Shown one piece after another: positions 1 through 7,453 of a stretch of DNA of 64,000 nucleotides. This DNA comes from Mycolicibacter virginiensis. Its GTDB lineage: Bacteria > Actinomycetota > Actinomycetes > Mycobacteriales > Mycobacteriaceae. How positions within the stretch are numbered: position 1 is the stretch's first letter; every line of letters begins with the position of its first letter. Made by a program: the position numbers and the translations under genes. Where the stretch lies: contig NZ_CP092430.2 in assembly GCF_022374935.2 (NCBI RefSeq), forward strand, positions 2,046,001-2,110,000. The letters are read 5' to 3'. The notes under the pieces are model-generated. The model did not search any database. It worked only from the letters and a program-made list of their open reading frames with translations, and had not been told where the DNA came from.

Positions 1-141
1 GAGGATGAGTTTCCCGCCGACGATGACGACAGTGTTGACATCGAGAACTCCGACGCCGCTGAGGTGGCGGACTTCGACGCTGAGGCCGCCGAGGCGGCCG
101 AAGAAGCCGCCGACGATATCGCCGCGCACCCGGCCGATTAG
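1..141 (+). CDS. C-terminal end of an unidentified protein with an acidic tail (partial)
   Basis: Open from base 1 to a TAG at 139-141. The 46 visible residues are dominated by Asp, Glu and Ala, a low-complexity acidic tail with no recognisable motif. The gene is convergent with the phosphoribosyltransferase at 1253-1966. In M. tuberculosis the gene convergent with Rv2143 is Rv2144c (annotated as a membrane protein), so this may be its counterpart, but that is inference from position only. An IS481-family element is inserted immediately after the stop codon and the target duplication restores it. Confidence 0.55.
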   Translation, partial: EDEFPADDDDSVDIENSDAAEVADFDAEAAEAAEEAADDIAAHPAD

Positions 142-142
142 C

Positions 143-1251
143 TGTGATGTCCAGGGAGGTTGTCCCGTTCGGTATCGGTGAGCCTGTGTGACAGGTGAAG
201 GCCTCCGGTTGTGAAGTGGAGCTGTCTAAGAACCGCTTCACCAACCAGGAGGCCTTCGTGTCCCACGCTAACGCGGCGTTGACCCCGCGCGCTCGACTGC
301 GTCTCGCCAAACTGATCGTCGAACAAGGCTGGACGTACGCTGCAGCGGCCAAAATGTTCATGGTCTGCGCCAAGACAGCCAAGAAATGGGCCGACCGCTA
401 CCGTGCCGAAGGCCCAGCCGGCATGGTCGACCGCAGCTCCCGACCGCACGTCAGCCCGACCAAGACCCCAACGGCCACGGTGCGCCGCATCGTGGCACTA
501 CGGTGGCGCCAGCGACTGGGCCCGCTGCAGATCGCCGGCCAGATCGGGATACCGGCCTCGACGGTGCATGCGGTGCTGACACGGTGTCGGATCAACCGGC
601 TCTCACGCATCGATCGGGTTACCGGCGAACCGTTGCGCCGCTACGAGCACCCGTATCCCGGCTCGTTGATCCATGTCGATGTCACCAAGTTCGCCAACAT
701 CCCCGACGGCGGCGGACACAAATTCCTCAGCCAGCAACAGAGCAAGATCAATGCCCGAGCGACCGCTCGACGTACCGGTGAACGCGGCAACAGATACCGC
801 CCGAGGATCGGAATCGCATTCCTGCACACCGTGATCGACGACTACTCCCGAATTGCCTACGCCGAAGTCTGCACCGACGAGAAGGCAGCCACCGCGATCG
901 GTGTACTCGAACGAGCCACCTCGTGGTTTGCCAAGCACGGTGTCGTCGTCGAGCGGGTGCTGTCTGACAATGGATCGGCCTACCGGTCCTACGCCTGGCG
1001 CGATGCCTGCCGAGCTTTGAACATCACACCTAAACGAACCCGGCCCTACCGGCCCCAGACCAACGGCAAAATCGAGAGATTCCACCGCACCCTGGCCGAC
1101 GGCTGGGCCTACGCCCAACTCTACGAATCCACCACCGAACGCAACACAGCACTACCAGGATGGCTGCACTTCTACAATCATCATCGAGCCCACTCCGCCC
1201 TCGGAGGCCAGCCACCGGTCACCCGACTGACCAACCTCCCTGGACATCACA
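143..1251 (+). mobile_element. Intact IS481-family insertion sequence
   Basis: Perfect 20-bp terminal inverted repeats lie at 143-162 (TGTGATGTCCAGGGAGGTTG) and 1232-1251. They are flanked by a perfect 6-bp direct repeat ATTAGC at 137-142 and 1252-1257. Length is 1109 bp and it carries one DDE transposase gene. Exact ends, intact ORF and exact target duplication indicate a recent insertion. IS481 elements are known to duplicate a 6-bp TAG-containing target, which fits. Confidence 0.93.
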
Positions 1252-1256
1252 ATTAG
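258..1256 (+). CDS. IS481-family transposase (DDE)
   Basis: This is the transposase of the surrounding IS. The N-terminal helix-turn-helix region (about residues 5-55) has the usual SHANAALTPRARLRLAKL opening. The integrase catalytic core follows, with the first Asp in the LIHVDVTKF segment, the second in LSDNGSAY and the Glu in NGKIERFHR. The GTG at 258 is preferred because AGGAGG lies 5 bp upstream (247-252) and it matches the family N-terminus; an upstream GTG at 195 also exists. The stop codon TAG (1254-1256) lies outside the IS, in the target duplication, so the insertion site supplies the stop. Confidence 0.93.
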   Translation: MSHANAALTPRARLRLAKLIVEQGWTYAAAAKMFMVCAKTAKKWADRYRAEGPAGMVDRSSRPHVSPTKTPTATVRRIVALRWRQRLGPLQIAGQIGIPASTVHAVLTRCRINRLSRIDRVTGEPLRRYEHPYPGSLIHVDVTKFANIPDGGGHKFLSQQQSKINARATARRTGERGNRYRPRIGIAFLHTVIDDYSRIAYAEVCTDEKAATAIGVLERATSWFAKHGVVVERVLSDNGSAYRSYAWRDACRALNITPKRTRPYRPQTNGKIERFHRTLADGWAYAQLYESTTERNTALPGWLHFYNHHRAHSALGGQPPVTRLTNLPGHHN

Positions 1257-1966
1257 CCGGCTGCTCGGCCGGTAGTCGGCGCGGCCAGCAGATCGCGGAC
1301 TTCGTCGTCGTCGGTCTGGTCGAAGTCGCGATAGACCTGTCCCACGGCATCGAATGCGTCGGGGGTCGTGACGCACACGATGTCGTCGGCTTCCTGGGCG
1401 ATCTTGCGGGATGCCGAGCGTGGGGCCACCGGCACGGCGACGATGATCGACGCCGGCTCGGCCGCCTGGACCGCCCGTACCGCCGCCAGCACACTCGCAC
1501 CGGTGGCGATGCCGTCATCGACCAAGATCACCACCCGGCCGCGCAGATCGGCCGCCGGCCGGTCGCCACGGTAGGCACGCTCGCGGCGGCGTAGTTCGGT
1601 GGTCTCGCGCTCGATCACCGACTGCACCTCGTCGTCGTCGATACCGAGGCTGCGGACCACCTCGTCGTTCATCACCACCTGGCCGCCGGCCAGCGCGCCC
1701 ATCGCCAACTCGGGCTGCTGCGGCACACCGAGCTTGCGGACCAGGAACACGTCCAGTGGCACGCGCAGGGCGGCGGCGACCTCCCAGGCGACCGGCACTC
1801 CGCCGCGGGCCAATCCCAGCACCACCACGCCCTGGGCGCCCGCTACGCCGGACAGGTAGTCGGACAGATAGCCCCTCAAAAGCTCAGCCAAGGCCCGGCC
1901 GGCGTCGTGGCGATCGCGAAAGGTGCGTGGCGCCGGCTGGCGAAGGTACGCGCCTGGACGAGTCAT
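1253..1966 (-). CDS. Phosphoribosyltransferase-domain protein (Rv2143-like)
   Basis: A 237-residue type I phosphoribosyltransferase. The PRPP-binding loop is VVILVDDGIATGAS (about residues 148-161), and the N-terminal GLARGGVPVAWEVA segment is typical of the Rv0571c/Rv2143 group. The substrate is not known; similar proteins are often annotated only as PRTase-fold. Its position relative to the M20 peptidase, across the 40-kb insertion, matches the Rv2141c-Rv2143 neighbourhood, which helps define the chromosomal backbone. The stop codon (complement of 1253-1255) overlaps the duplicated IS481 target, so the gene is intact. It is probably ancestral rather than part of the island. Confidence 0.85.
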   Translation of the reverse strand: MTRPGAYLRQPAPRTFRDRHDAGRALAELLRGYLSDYLSGVAGAQGVVVLGLARGGVPVAWEVAAALRVPLDVFLVRKLGVPQQPELAMGALAGGQVVMNDEVVRSLGIDDDEVQSVIERETTELRRRERAYRGDRPAADLRGRVVILVDDGIATGASVLAAVRAVQAAEPASIIVAVPVAPRSASRKIAQEADDIVCVTTPDAFDAVGQVYRDFDQTDDDEVRDLLAAPTTGRAAG

Positions 1967-2254
1967 CTCCCCATCGAGCCTACGACGGTTGGGGCTTCAG
2001 TGATTCAGCTCGGCCCAATGCTAGGTGTTCCGACAGCGGTTCCCGCTGCCGCAGCCGGCCGAGATCGGAGCCTGATCCTGGCCGTGTCGCCGGAAGTTAG
2101 GGGCGTTGGACCGCCTTGGAGCGACACTTCCGGTCAATTTCGGCTCCCTGCAGCAGTTGTCGCTCAAAGCCGGGCGCAAGCCCACATGGTCGGAGCGGGC
2201 CGTAACCCATGACCCGACTCATCACAGGTGAGTGGGTTGGTGATCTCATGTGTT

Positions 2255-3511
2255 TCATGGGCGCAAGGCGGCAATGGGTATCACCTGGATTCCGTCTTTG
2301 CGGGTGTAGCCGTAGGTTGCCGTGGTGATGACGCCGAGGACGGCGGGTTCACCGGCTTTCTCCGTATCAATGGTGGAAGCGAACTTCAGCAGGGACGCGG
2401 CCGCGTCGTCGATTCGGCCGGGGCCGAGTTTCACTTCGAATGCCCCCCACGTCCCATCGGGAATTTGAAGGACGACATCAACCTCGACGCCGTTGCTGTC
2501 CCGATAGTGCGCCACGGTTCCGCGAAGGGGCGACGACAGTACCCGCAGGTCCCGCACCACCAGGGACTCGAACAGGAATCCGCCGAAACTGAGCTCGCCC
2601 AGTAGCCGTTTCGGGGTGCTGGCAAGTGCGGCGACCGCAAGGGAAGGATCGACGAAGTGGCGCTTGGGTTCTTGTCGTAGCGTCGCCCTGGATCGCAGGT
2701 GCGTTGACCATGCTGGCACGTCTTCGATGAGCATGAGCCGTTCGAGCGCGGCCAGGTAATCGTAGATAGTGGTTCGAGCGAGTGCTGTCTCGTTGTCGCC
2801 CAATGTTTCCCGCGCCAGCGCCGAGATCTTCACCTCGGTTGCGGTGTTCCGCGCCAGTGACATCAGCAATCGTCGCAGGCGTTCCGGGTCACGTCGCGGC
2901 CCAGAAACCGATGGGACATCGACTTCGCGTGCATGATCCAGGTAGTCGATATTGCGCTGCAGTGCGCTGGCGACAGAGCTGCCCAGGTTGGAGGGCCAGC
3001 CGCCGACTGCGATGCGGTCGATGATGTCTCGTACTCCCAGTCCGGGATCTGGACAGGATGTGTGCTGTCCGGCCAGGAGGCCGGCCACAGAGATTTCGCC
3101 GGTGGAATCGCCGACCTCGTACAGCGACATCGGGCGCATCGCGATCCTGGCGAACCGTCCGGCCCCGCTATGCCGTGTCACGTCGTCTGCCGGAGTCGAT
3201 GAGCCGGTGAGGATGAACTGTCCGGCTGATCGCCGGTCATCGATAGCGCGCCGCACGTGATTCCACAGCGGGGTCCCGCCGATCTGCCATTCGTCGACGA
3301 GGCGTGGCGTCGCGCCCTCGAGGATCAGGGCTGGGTCCGCGTCGAGCGCGTCGCGGGCGCCGGGGTCGATGTCGAGTAGGACTTCGCTGGCGGAGGATTG
3401 GCGTGCGGTCCAGGTTTTCCCGCATGCCTTCGGGCCTTCCAGTACCACGGCGCCGGCGGAAGCCAGCCGGTCACTGAGGAGCTGGTCAGCGACTCGGGGC
3501 CGATACTCCAT
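2255..3511 (-). CDS. AAA ATPase with C-terminal DUF4143 domain
   Basis: A 418-residue protein of the AAA_14/DUF4143 type. A Walker A variant GPKACGKTW is at about residues 26-34, a Walker-B-like LVDEWQ at about 71-76, and an ILTGSS sensor follows at about 99-104. The C-terminal half has the restriction-endonuclease-like signature DVVLQIPDGTWGAFEVKLG. M. tuberculosis Rv2008c is a comparable protein. The biological role is unclear; these ATPases are often found alone or near toxin-antitoxin and defence genes. Three direct repeats with a 23-bp period lie immediately upstream and suggest autoregulation. It lies left of attL, so outside the island, where M. tuberculosis has parDE2. Confidence 0.85.
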   Translation of the reverse strand: MEYRPRVADQLLSDRLASAGAVVLEGPKACGKTWTARQSSASEVLLDIDPGARDALDADPALILEGATPRLVDEWQIGGTPLWNHVRRAIDDRRSAGQFILTGSSTPADDVTRHSGAGRFARIAMRPMSLYEVGDSTGEISVAGLLAGQHTSCPDPGLGVRDIIDRIAVGGWPSNLGSSVASALQRNIDYLDHAREVDVPSVSGPRRDPERLRRLLMSLARNTATEVKISALARETLGDNETALARTTIYDYLAALERLMLIEDVPAWSTHLRSRATLRQEPKRHFVDPSLAVAALASTPKRLLGELSFGGFLFESLVVRDLRVLSSPLRGTVAHYRDSNGVEVDVVLQIPDGTWGAFEVKLGPGRIDDAAASLLKFASTIDTEKAGEPAVLGVITTATYGYTRKDGIQVIPIAALRP

Positions 3512-3520
3512 GCCTAAAGG

Positions 3521-3577
3521 CTACAGTTTGTGAGGATATATGACTACATTTTGTGGTAGATAGTCACTACACTTTGT
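3521..3577 (-). promoter_or_regulatory. Three direct repeats with 23-bp period upstream of the DUF4143 ATPase
   Basis: The motif CTACA(G/T/C)TTTGT occurs at 3521, 3544 and 3567, exactly 23 bp apart, starting 10 bp upstream of the ATPase start codon. On the coding strand it reads ACAAA(C/A/G)TGTAG. The spacers are A/T-rich (ATATA) and may contain the -10 region. This arrangement fits an operator bound cooperatively by a repeat-binding protein. No function is proven. Confidence 0.6.
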
Positions 3578-3615
3578 TGATCTTGGGCCGAGGGCGCTGA
3601 CGGAAGAGGTGGGAC

Positions 3616-4020
3616 ATGTCTCCCTCGGTCAGCTTCACGGTTTCTCTCAATGTGCGCACGTGGCAGCGCAAATGGCGCGACGTTCTCCATGAGCGCCAAG
3701 CGCTTGCCAACGAATACGCCCAACGCCGGCTGTGGGATGACGAGCTGACACACCACCACCGGCTACGACACGACCGCATCGACAAACACGGCAAACTCAC
3801 CCTGCGCGTCAACGCCAAAACTGCACCACATCGGCATGGGCCGAACCCTCGCCCAAACCCCCGTCACCCTGCTCATCAGCGACCTCGACGTCCGCATCCT
3901 CGACGCCACCACCGGAGAACTACTGCGAGAATTCACCTCGACCCCACCCGCGACTACCAACCAACAGGCAAAGACCGCCACGCACGATGGCACCACAAAC
4001 AAAAACAGACCGAACCCTGA
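3616..4020 (+). pseudogene. Chimeric relic: unknown N-terminus fused to the tail of an IS481-family transposase
   Basis: An ATG at 3616 opens 134 codons. The first ~45 residues (MSPSVSFTVSLNVRTWQRKW and following) are not recognised. From about 3750 the sequence is nearly identical to the last ~85 codons of the complete transposase at 4134-5345. It is therefore the 3' end of a second copy of that IS, truncated on its left. No catalytic core is present, so it cannot be an active transposase. Confidence 0.75.
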
Positions 4021-4056
4021 GGGTTCGGCCTGTCCGGGATCTCCCGAGAGATCACA
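3750..4056 (+). mobile_element. 3' relic of an IS481-family element (sister copy of 4076-5381)
   Basis: About 300 bp are near-identical to 5075-5381, including the right inverted repeat ending ...GAGAGATCACA at 4056. The left part of the element is missing. The relic is separated from the complete copy by 19 bp (4057-4075) that resemble the att core: GTCCGTCCGAGGGGG. Confidence 0.85.
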
Positions 4057-4075
4057 GTGTGTCCGTCCGAGGGGG

Positions 4076-5381
4076 TGTGATCCGTCAGGACATCCCGGAC
4101 TGATGTCTCAAGACATCCCGGACAGTTCAGTGGGTGTCGAAAGCGCGCCTGGTCATCACTGCCGTGGTCCTGGAAGGCCGTCCCGCAGCGGAGGTCTGTG
4201 CCCGGTACGGCATCTCGAAGTCGTGGCTCTATGAGCTGCTGGCTCGCTACCGCGACGAAGGCGAGGCCGCGTTCGAACCGCGTTCCCGACGCCCACACAC
4301 CTGCCCCACGGCGATACCGCCGGACACCATCGAGCTGATCGTGCGCCTGCGTAAGGAACTGACCCAAGCAGGCCTAGACGCCGGGCCGGCAACCCTGGTC
4401 TGGCACCTCAAACACCACCATCAGATCCGCGTATCGACGGCGACGGTCGCCCGGATCCTGACCCGCGAAGGCCTCATCACGCCCGCCCCGAAAAAGCGCC
4501 CGAAGGCCTCCTACATCCGCTTCGAAGCCGAAATGCCCAACCAAACCTGGCAATCAGACTTCACCCACTATCGCCTCACCGACGGCACCGACGTCGAAAT
4601 CCTCACCTGGCTCGACGACCACTCCCGCTACGCCCTGCACTGCAGCACCCACACCCGCATCACCGCCCAAATCGTCCTAGCCACCTTCCGCCAAACCGCC
4701 TGCGAACACGGCCATCCCGCCTCAACACTGACCGACAACGGCATGGTCTACACCGTTCGATTCGCCAGCGGACGCGGCGGCCGTACTGCACTCGAAGCCG
4801 AACTCGCCCGCCTGCACATCCAGCAGAAAAACTCCCGACCCAACCACCCCACCACCTGCGGCAAGGTCGAACGATTCCAGCAGACCCTCAAAAAATGGCT
4901 ACGCAGCCAACCCAACCAGCCACACAACGTCACCGAACTACAAACCCTCATCGACCACTTCGTCGACGAATACAACAACCGACGCCCCCACAGCTCACTG
5001 CCACACCGCGCAACACCAGCAGCGACCTACCACGCCCGCCCCAAAGCCATCCCCACCGTCGAACACCACCACGACAACCACCACCGCCTACGACACGACC
5101 GCATCGACAAACACGGCAAACTCACCCTGCGCGTCAACGCCAAAACTGCACCACATCGGCATGGGCCGAACCCTCGCCCAAACCCCCGTCACCCTGCTCA
5201 TCAGCGACCTCGACGTCCGCATCCTCGACGCCACCACCGGCGAACTACTCCGAGAACTCACCTCGACCCCACCCGCGACTACCAACCAACAGGCAATGAC
5301 CGCCACGCACGATGGCGCCAAAAACAAAAACAGACCGAACCATAAGGGTTCGGCCTGTCCGGGATCTCCCGAGAGATCACA
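4076..5381 (+). mobile_element. Complete IS481-family element next to attL
   Basis: The left inverted repeat begins TGTGATCCGTCAGGACATCC at 4076. The right inverted repeat (5357-5381, read in reverse) begins TGTGATCTCTCGGGAGATCC; the two agree at about 21 of 25 positions. Length is 1306 bp. No clean short target duplication abuts the ends. Both flanks instead carry GTCCGAGGGGG-like sequence: 4057-4075 on the left and the att core at 5384-5403 on the right. Confidence 0.85.
4134..5345 (+). CDS. IS481-family transposase (DDE)
   Basis: A 403-residue transposase starting at GTG 4134. Its N-terminal HTH covers about residues 5-55 (VCARYGISKSWLYELLARYR). The catalytic triad is visible as NQTWQSDFTHY (Asp), TLTDNGMVY (Asp) and TCGKVERFQQT (Glu). 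The last ~90 residues are rich in His, Pro and Arg and are an extension beyond the normal end of the domain, shared by the truncated sister copy. The element is apparently intact and could be active. Confidence 0.92.
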   Translation: MSKARLVITAVVLEGRPAAEVCARYGISKSWLYELLARYRDEGEAAFEPRSRRPHTCPTAIPPDTIELIVRLRKELTQAGLDAGPATLVWHLKHHHQIRVSTATVARILTREGLITPAPKKRPKASYIRFEAEMPNQTWQSDFTHYRLTDGTDVEILTWLDDHSRYALHCSTHTRITAQIVLATFRQTACEHGHPASTLTDNGMVYTVRFASGRGGRTALEAELARLHIQQKNSRPNHPTTCGKVERFQQTLKKWLRSQPNQPHNVTELQTLIDHFVDEYNNRRPHSSLPHRATPAATYHARPKAIPTVEHHHDNHHRLRHDRIDKHGKLTLRVNAKTAPHRHGPNPRPNPRHPAHQRPRRPHPRRHHRRTTPRTHLDPTRDYQPTGNDRHARWRQKQKQTEP

Positions 5382-5383
5382 AC

Positions 5384-5403
5384 CGTGTCCGAGGGGGGAC
5401 TTG
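5384..5403. other. attL candidate (20-bp core)
   Basis: CGTGTCCGAGGGGGGACTTG is identical to 45796-45815. The identity stops at 5383 and 5404. It duplicates the acceptor 3' strand and T-stem 3' strand of the tRNA-Leu gene, as expected for the distal att site of an element integrated at a tRNA 3' end. It lies 3 bp to the right of the end of the IS481-family element. Confidence 0.8.
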
Positions 5404-5494
5404 GCCACTTACGACACGGGTTCTGACCTGGCGAATCGGTACCTGATCGTCATCCATGCCGGGGTCGACCCACCTCTGACGTCGAGCGGTCGGA

Positions 5495-5929
5495 TTAGCG
5501 GTCGAGTTGGGCGGGGGCGAGTCGGCACCCGGCGGCTTGGGCTCCGGCGTGCAGGCGTCGGTCCCAAACGGCGACGATCAGGCCGGGGTCGCCGACTGCC
5601 AACGCGCTGGCCAGATGGACAGCGTCGGCTCCGCGCAAGGCATGGGCGCGGGCGAGGCGGCCGGCGTGCTGTTCAATTGTCGCGGTGAGTTCGACTGGGC
5701 GGGTGGCGGCCCAGAAGTCCTCCCAGTCACGCTCGGCAGCGGCGAGCTCGGATTCAGTTAGGTCGTGATTGCGGGCTGCTGCAGCGAGTGCGGCGCGGAC
5801 TTCGGGGTAGGCCAGACGGCTGGACAATGCGGCGTCGCAGCCGTCCCATAGCGCGGACGCCAGCGAGCTCCCTGTCTCGGTGGTGAGAAGTTTGACGAAG
5901 GCGCTGGCGTCGAAGTAGACGAGCGGCAC
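5495..5929 (-). CDS. vapC: VapC-type PIN-domain toxin
   Basis: A 144-residue PIN-domain protein. The acidic residues expected for Mg-dependent RNase activity are present: Asp7 (LVYFDASAFVK), Glu43 (YPEVRAAL), Asp102 (GADAVHLASAL) and Asp123 (VWDRRLH). It is the downstream partner of an antitoxin gene, separated by 3 bp. VapC toxins cleave tRNA or rRNA when released from VapB. The specific RNA target cannot be predicted. Its place about 90 bp inside attL suggests a role in stabilising the integrated element. Confidence 0.88.
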   Translation of the reverse strand: MPLVYFDASAFVKLLTTETGSSLASALWDGCDAALSSRLAYPEVRAALAAAARNHDLTESELAAAERDWEDFWAATRPVELTATIEQHAGRLARAHALRGADAVHLASALAVGDPGLIVAVWDRRLHAGAQAAGCRLAPAQLDR

Positions 5930-5932
5930 CGG

Positions 5933-6193
5933 TCAGCGCCGCTGGTCGCTGACCTGGTCAGACACCGGCCGCCGCGGCCTGGGCCGGGACCGTCCCGCAG
6001 CGACGGGCCGCTGCGCGGTGGCCCTGCCAATCACGCCTTCGGCCGTGAGACGCTCCAAGGTGCCTGCGCTGTCCAGCGCAGCGAGTCGCGCGACCGGAAT
6101 CCCGCGGTCGGTGATGACGACCTCACCACCAGCCCGAACTCGATCGAGCCAATCGCTAAGGTGCGCGCGCAACTCGGTCACGGATACCTCCAC
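5933..6193 (-). CDS. vapB: VapB/Phd-YefM-type antitoxin
   Basis: The GTG at 6193 gives 86 residues beginning VEVSVTELRAHLSDWLDRV, the Phd/YefM N-terminal fold that binds DNA. GEVVITDRGIPVARL follows, and then a basic, disordered tail that would contact the PIN toxin. Upstream starts in the same frame at up to 6280 would add residues not typical of the family. It is the first gene of the vapBC operon and likely autoregulates from the TGTACA repeats upstream. Confidence 0.8.
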   Translation of the reverse strand: MEVSVTELRAHLSDWLDRVRAGGEVVITDRGIPVARLAALDSAGTLERLTAEGVIGRATAQRPVAAGRSRPRPRRPVSDQVSDQRR

Positions 6194-6202
6194 ACCGTGA
6201 AC

Positions 6203-6231
6203 TGTACACTCGCTGAACCGTGATTTGTACA
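6203..6231 (-). promoter_or_regulatory. Two TGTACA half-sites upstream of vapBC
   Basis: The palindrome TGTACA occurs at 6203-6208 and 6226-6231, with starts 23 bp apart, just upstream of the antitoxin start. Phd/YefM antitoxins bind short palindromes in their own promoters, so these are candidate operators. This rests on sequence pattern only. Confidence 0.45.
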
Positions 6232-6280
6232 TGTCACTCCTGAGTGTGGCAACGACGACCTGAGAGATTGACCTGCGCAA

Positions 6281-6874
6281 GCCGGAGGCGAGGTGGCAAC
6301 GGGCCGGTACACCGATTCGTCCGCGGTGCTGGCGACGCCGAGACGGTCGATATCATGGTGGCTGGTGGCCTTCCGTCCAAGCTGCATCCGAAGGTGTTGC
6401 GGCGGAAGGTGTTTGCCGTCCCCGGTGGGACTTCGGCGCAGCTGGCGTTCGTGGTCAGCTGCATGGAGGCGGCAGCGCCTCGGTGTCGGACGCCGGGTCT
6501 AGCTTGCAGCAGCGGGCTCTTGAATTCTCTGCTTGAGGTGCTGTGTGCGGTGACTGCTGGCGATCGCCTTCATTGGCGTTCTGTTGCCAGCGACCCGATT
6601 GAACGACTCTCCCAGTAGTAACAGTTGGCCTGAGTCGCGAAGAACCTCGACATGCCTTGGATCGTATTCGTATGACGGAGCGTGCTTCAAGCTGGTGTAG
6701 GCGTCCCAGAACAGTTGGCTCCACATGTTTAGTTGGTGGCATTACCCCGAGACCGTGGCTATGAGACCGAAATCACAACTACCCGTTTGAAATTCAATAG
6801 CCCACAACTGACTAGGAACATAAGGGGTAACCGAGCTTCAACTTGGGTGCGATTGCTGAACAACCGGTTTTTAC
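6281..6874. other. Non-coding or decayed stretch between vapBC and the first catabolic block
   Basis: No convincing gene is visible. A 124-codon frame on the + strand (6244-6618) has no recognisable motif, atypical composition and no ribosome binding site. The segment after about 6620 is richer in A+T than the neighbours and contains no terminator-like hairpin that I could see. It is likely remnant DNA at the seam between element backbone and cargo. Confidence 0.4.
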
Positions 6875-7453
6875 TCAATCGTCACGTCGAGGGGCTCGCC
6901 CATCGGGCGGCCAGGAGTCGGTACCCGACTCAAGCGGAATATTCAAGGATCGAAGCAGGATCGAAAAGAGCCGCCAATTGGCGATCGCTCCGACAAGTTC
7001 GACCAAAACCGCGTGATCGCCATTGAATGCCTTGTGGCACGCGGCCCAGTTTTCCTCGGCAATGACCCCGTCACGTACCACATCATCGGTCGCCGCCAGG
7101 ACTGCACGCTCGGCATGGCCCAGACGATTGGAACTTTGCCAGTCACGCACCGCCAGAAGGTCATCCGAAGCCACACCGAGCAGCGTCGCGATTCGCCAAT
7201 GCTGTGTCCACTCATATACCGACCCCGTTACCCAGCCGATGCGCATGATGATCAATTCGCGTAGCCGGGCGTCGAGCACACCGTTAAATAGCAGCGCCTC
7301 GAGCATTCCGTACAGGGCCACTGCGAGGCTCGGCTGGTGAAGTGCCACGCGAAATACTGACAGTTCTGCCATCTCTTCGGGCAGCCCACACTCGGCAGCC
7401 CGCAGCCGGGCCTGCTCAAGGTCGAGCATCGGTACGCGTTCCGTCCTCGTCAC
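6875..7453 (-). CDS. Carboxymuconolactone decarboxylase-family protein
   Basis: A 192-residue CMD/AhpD-like all-alpha protein with the family segment LRELIIMRIGWVTGSVYEWTQHWRIA (about residues 64-89; key residues E-W-T-Q-H). The AhpD Cys-x-x-Cys pair is absent, so a peroxidase role is unlikely; it belongs with the CMD-like proteins common in mycobacterial catabolic clusters. Its start overlaps the stop of the upstream alcohol dehydrogenase by ATGA, so the two are translationally coupled. It is the last gene of a three-gene minus-strand operon. Confidence 0.82.
   Translation of the reverse strand: MTRTERVPMLDLEQARLRAAECGLPEEMAELSVFRVALHQPSLAVALYGMLEALLFNGVLDARLRELIIMRIGWVTGSVYEWTQHWRIATLLGVASDDLLAVRDWQSSNRLGHAERAVLAATDDVVRDGVIAEENWAACHKAFNGDHAVLVELVGAIANWRLFSILLRSLNIPLESGTDSWPPDGRAPRRDD

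Noticed and set aside
4057..4075. Target-site duplication of the complete IS481-family copy
   Set aside because: The left-flank GTCCGAGGGGG does not abut the right end, where ACCGTG intervenes, so it is not a simple duplication; reported instead as an att-like scar.
6244..6618. 124-codon plus-strand frame
   Set aside because: No ribosome binding site, no homology that I recognise and odd composition; treated as non-coding or remnant.
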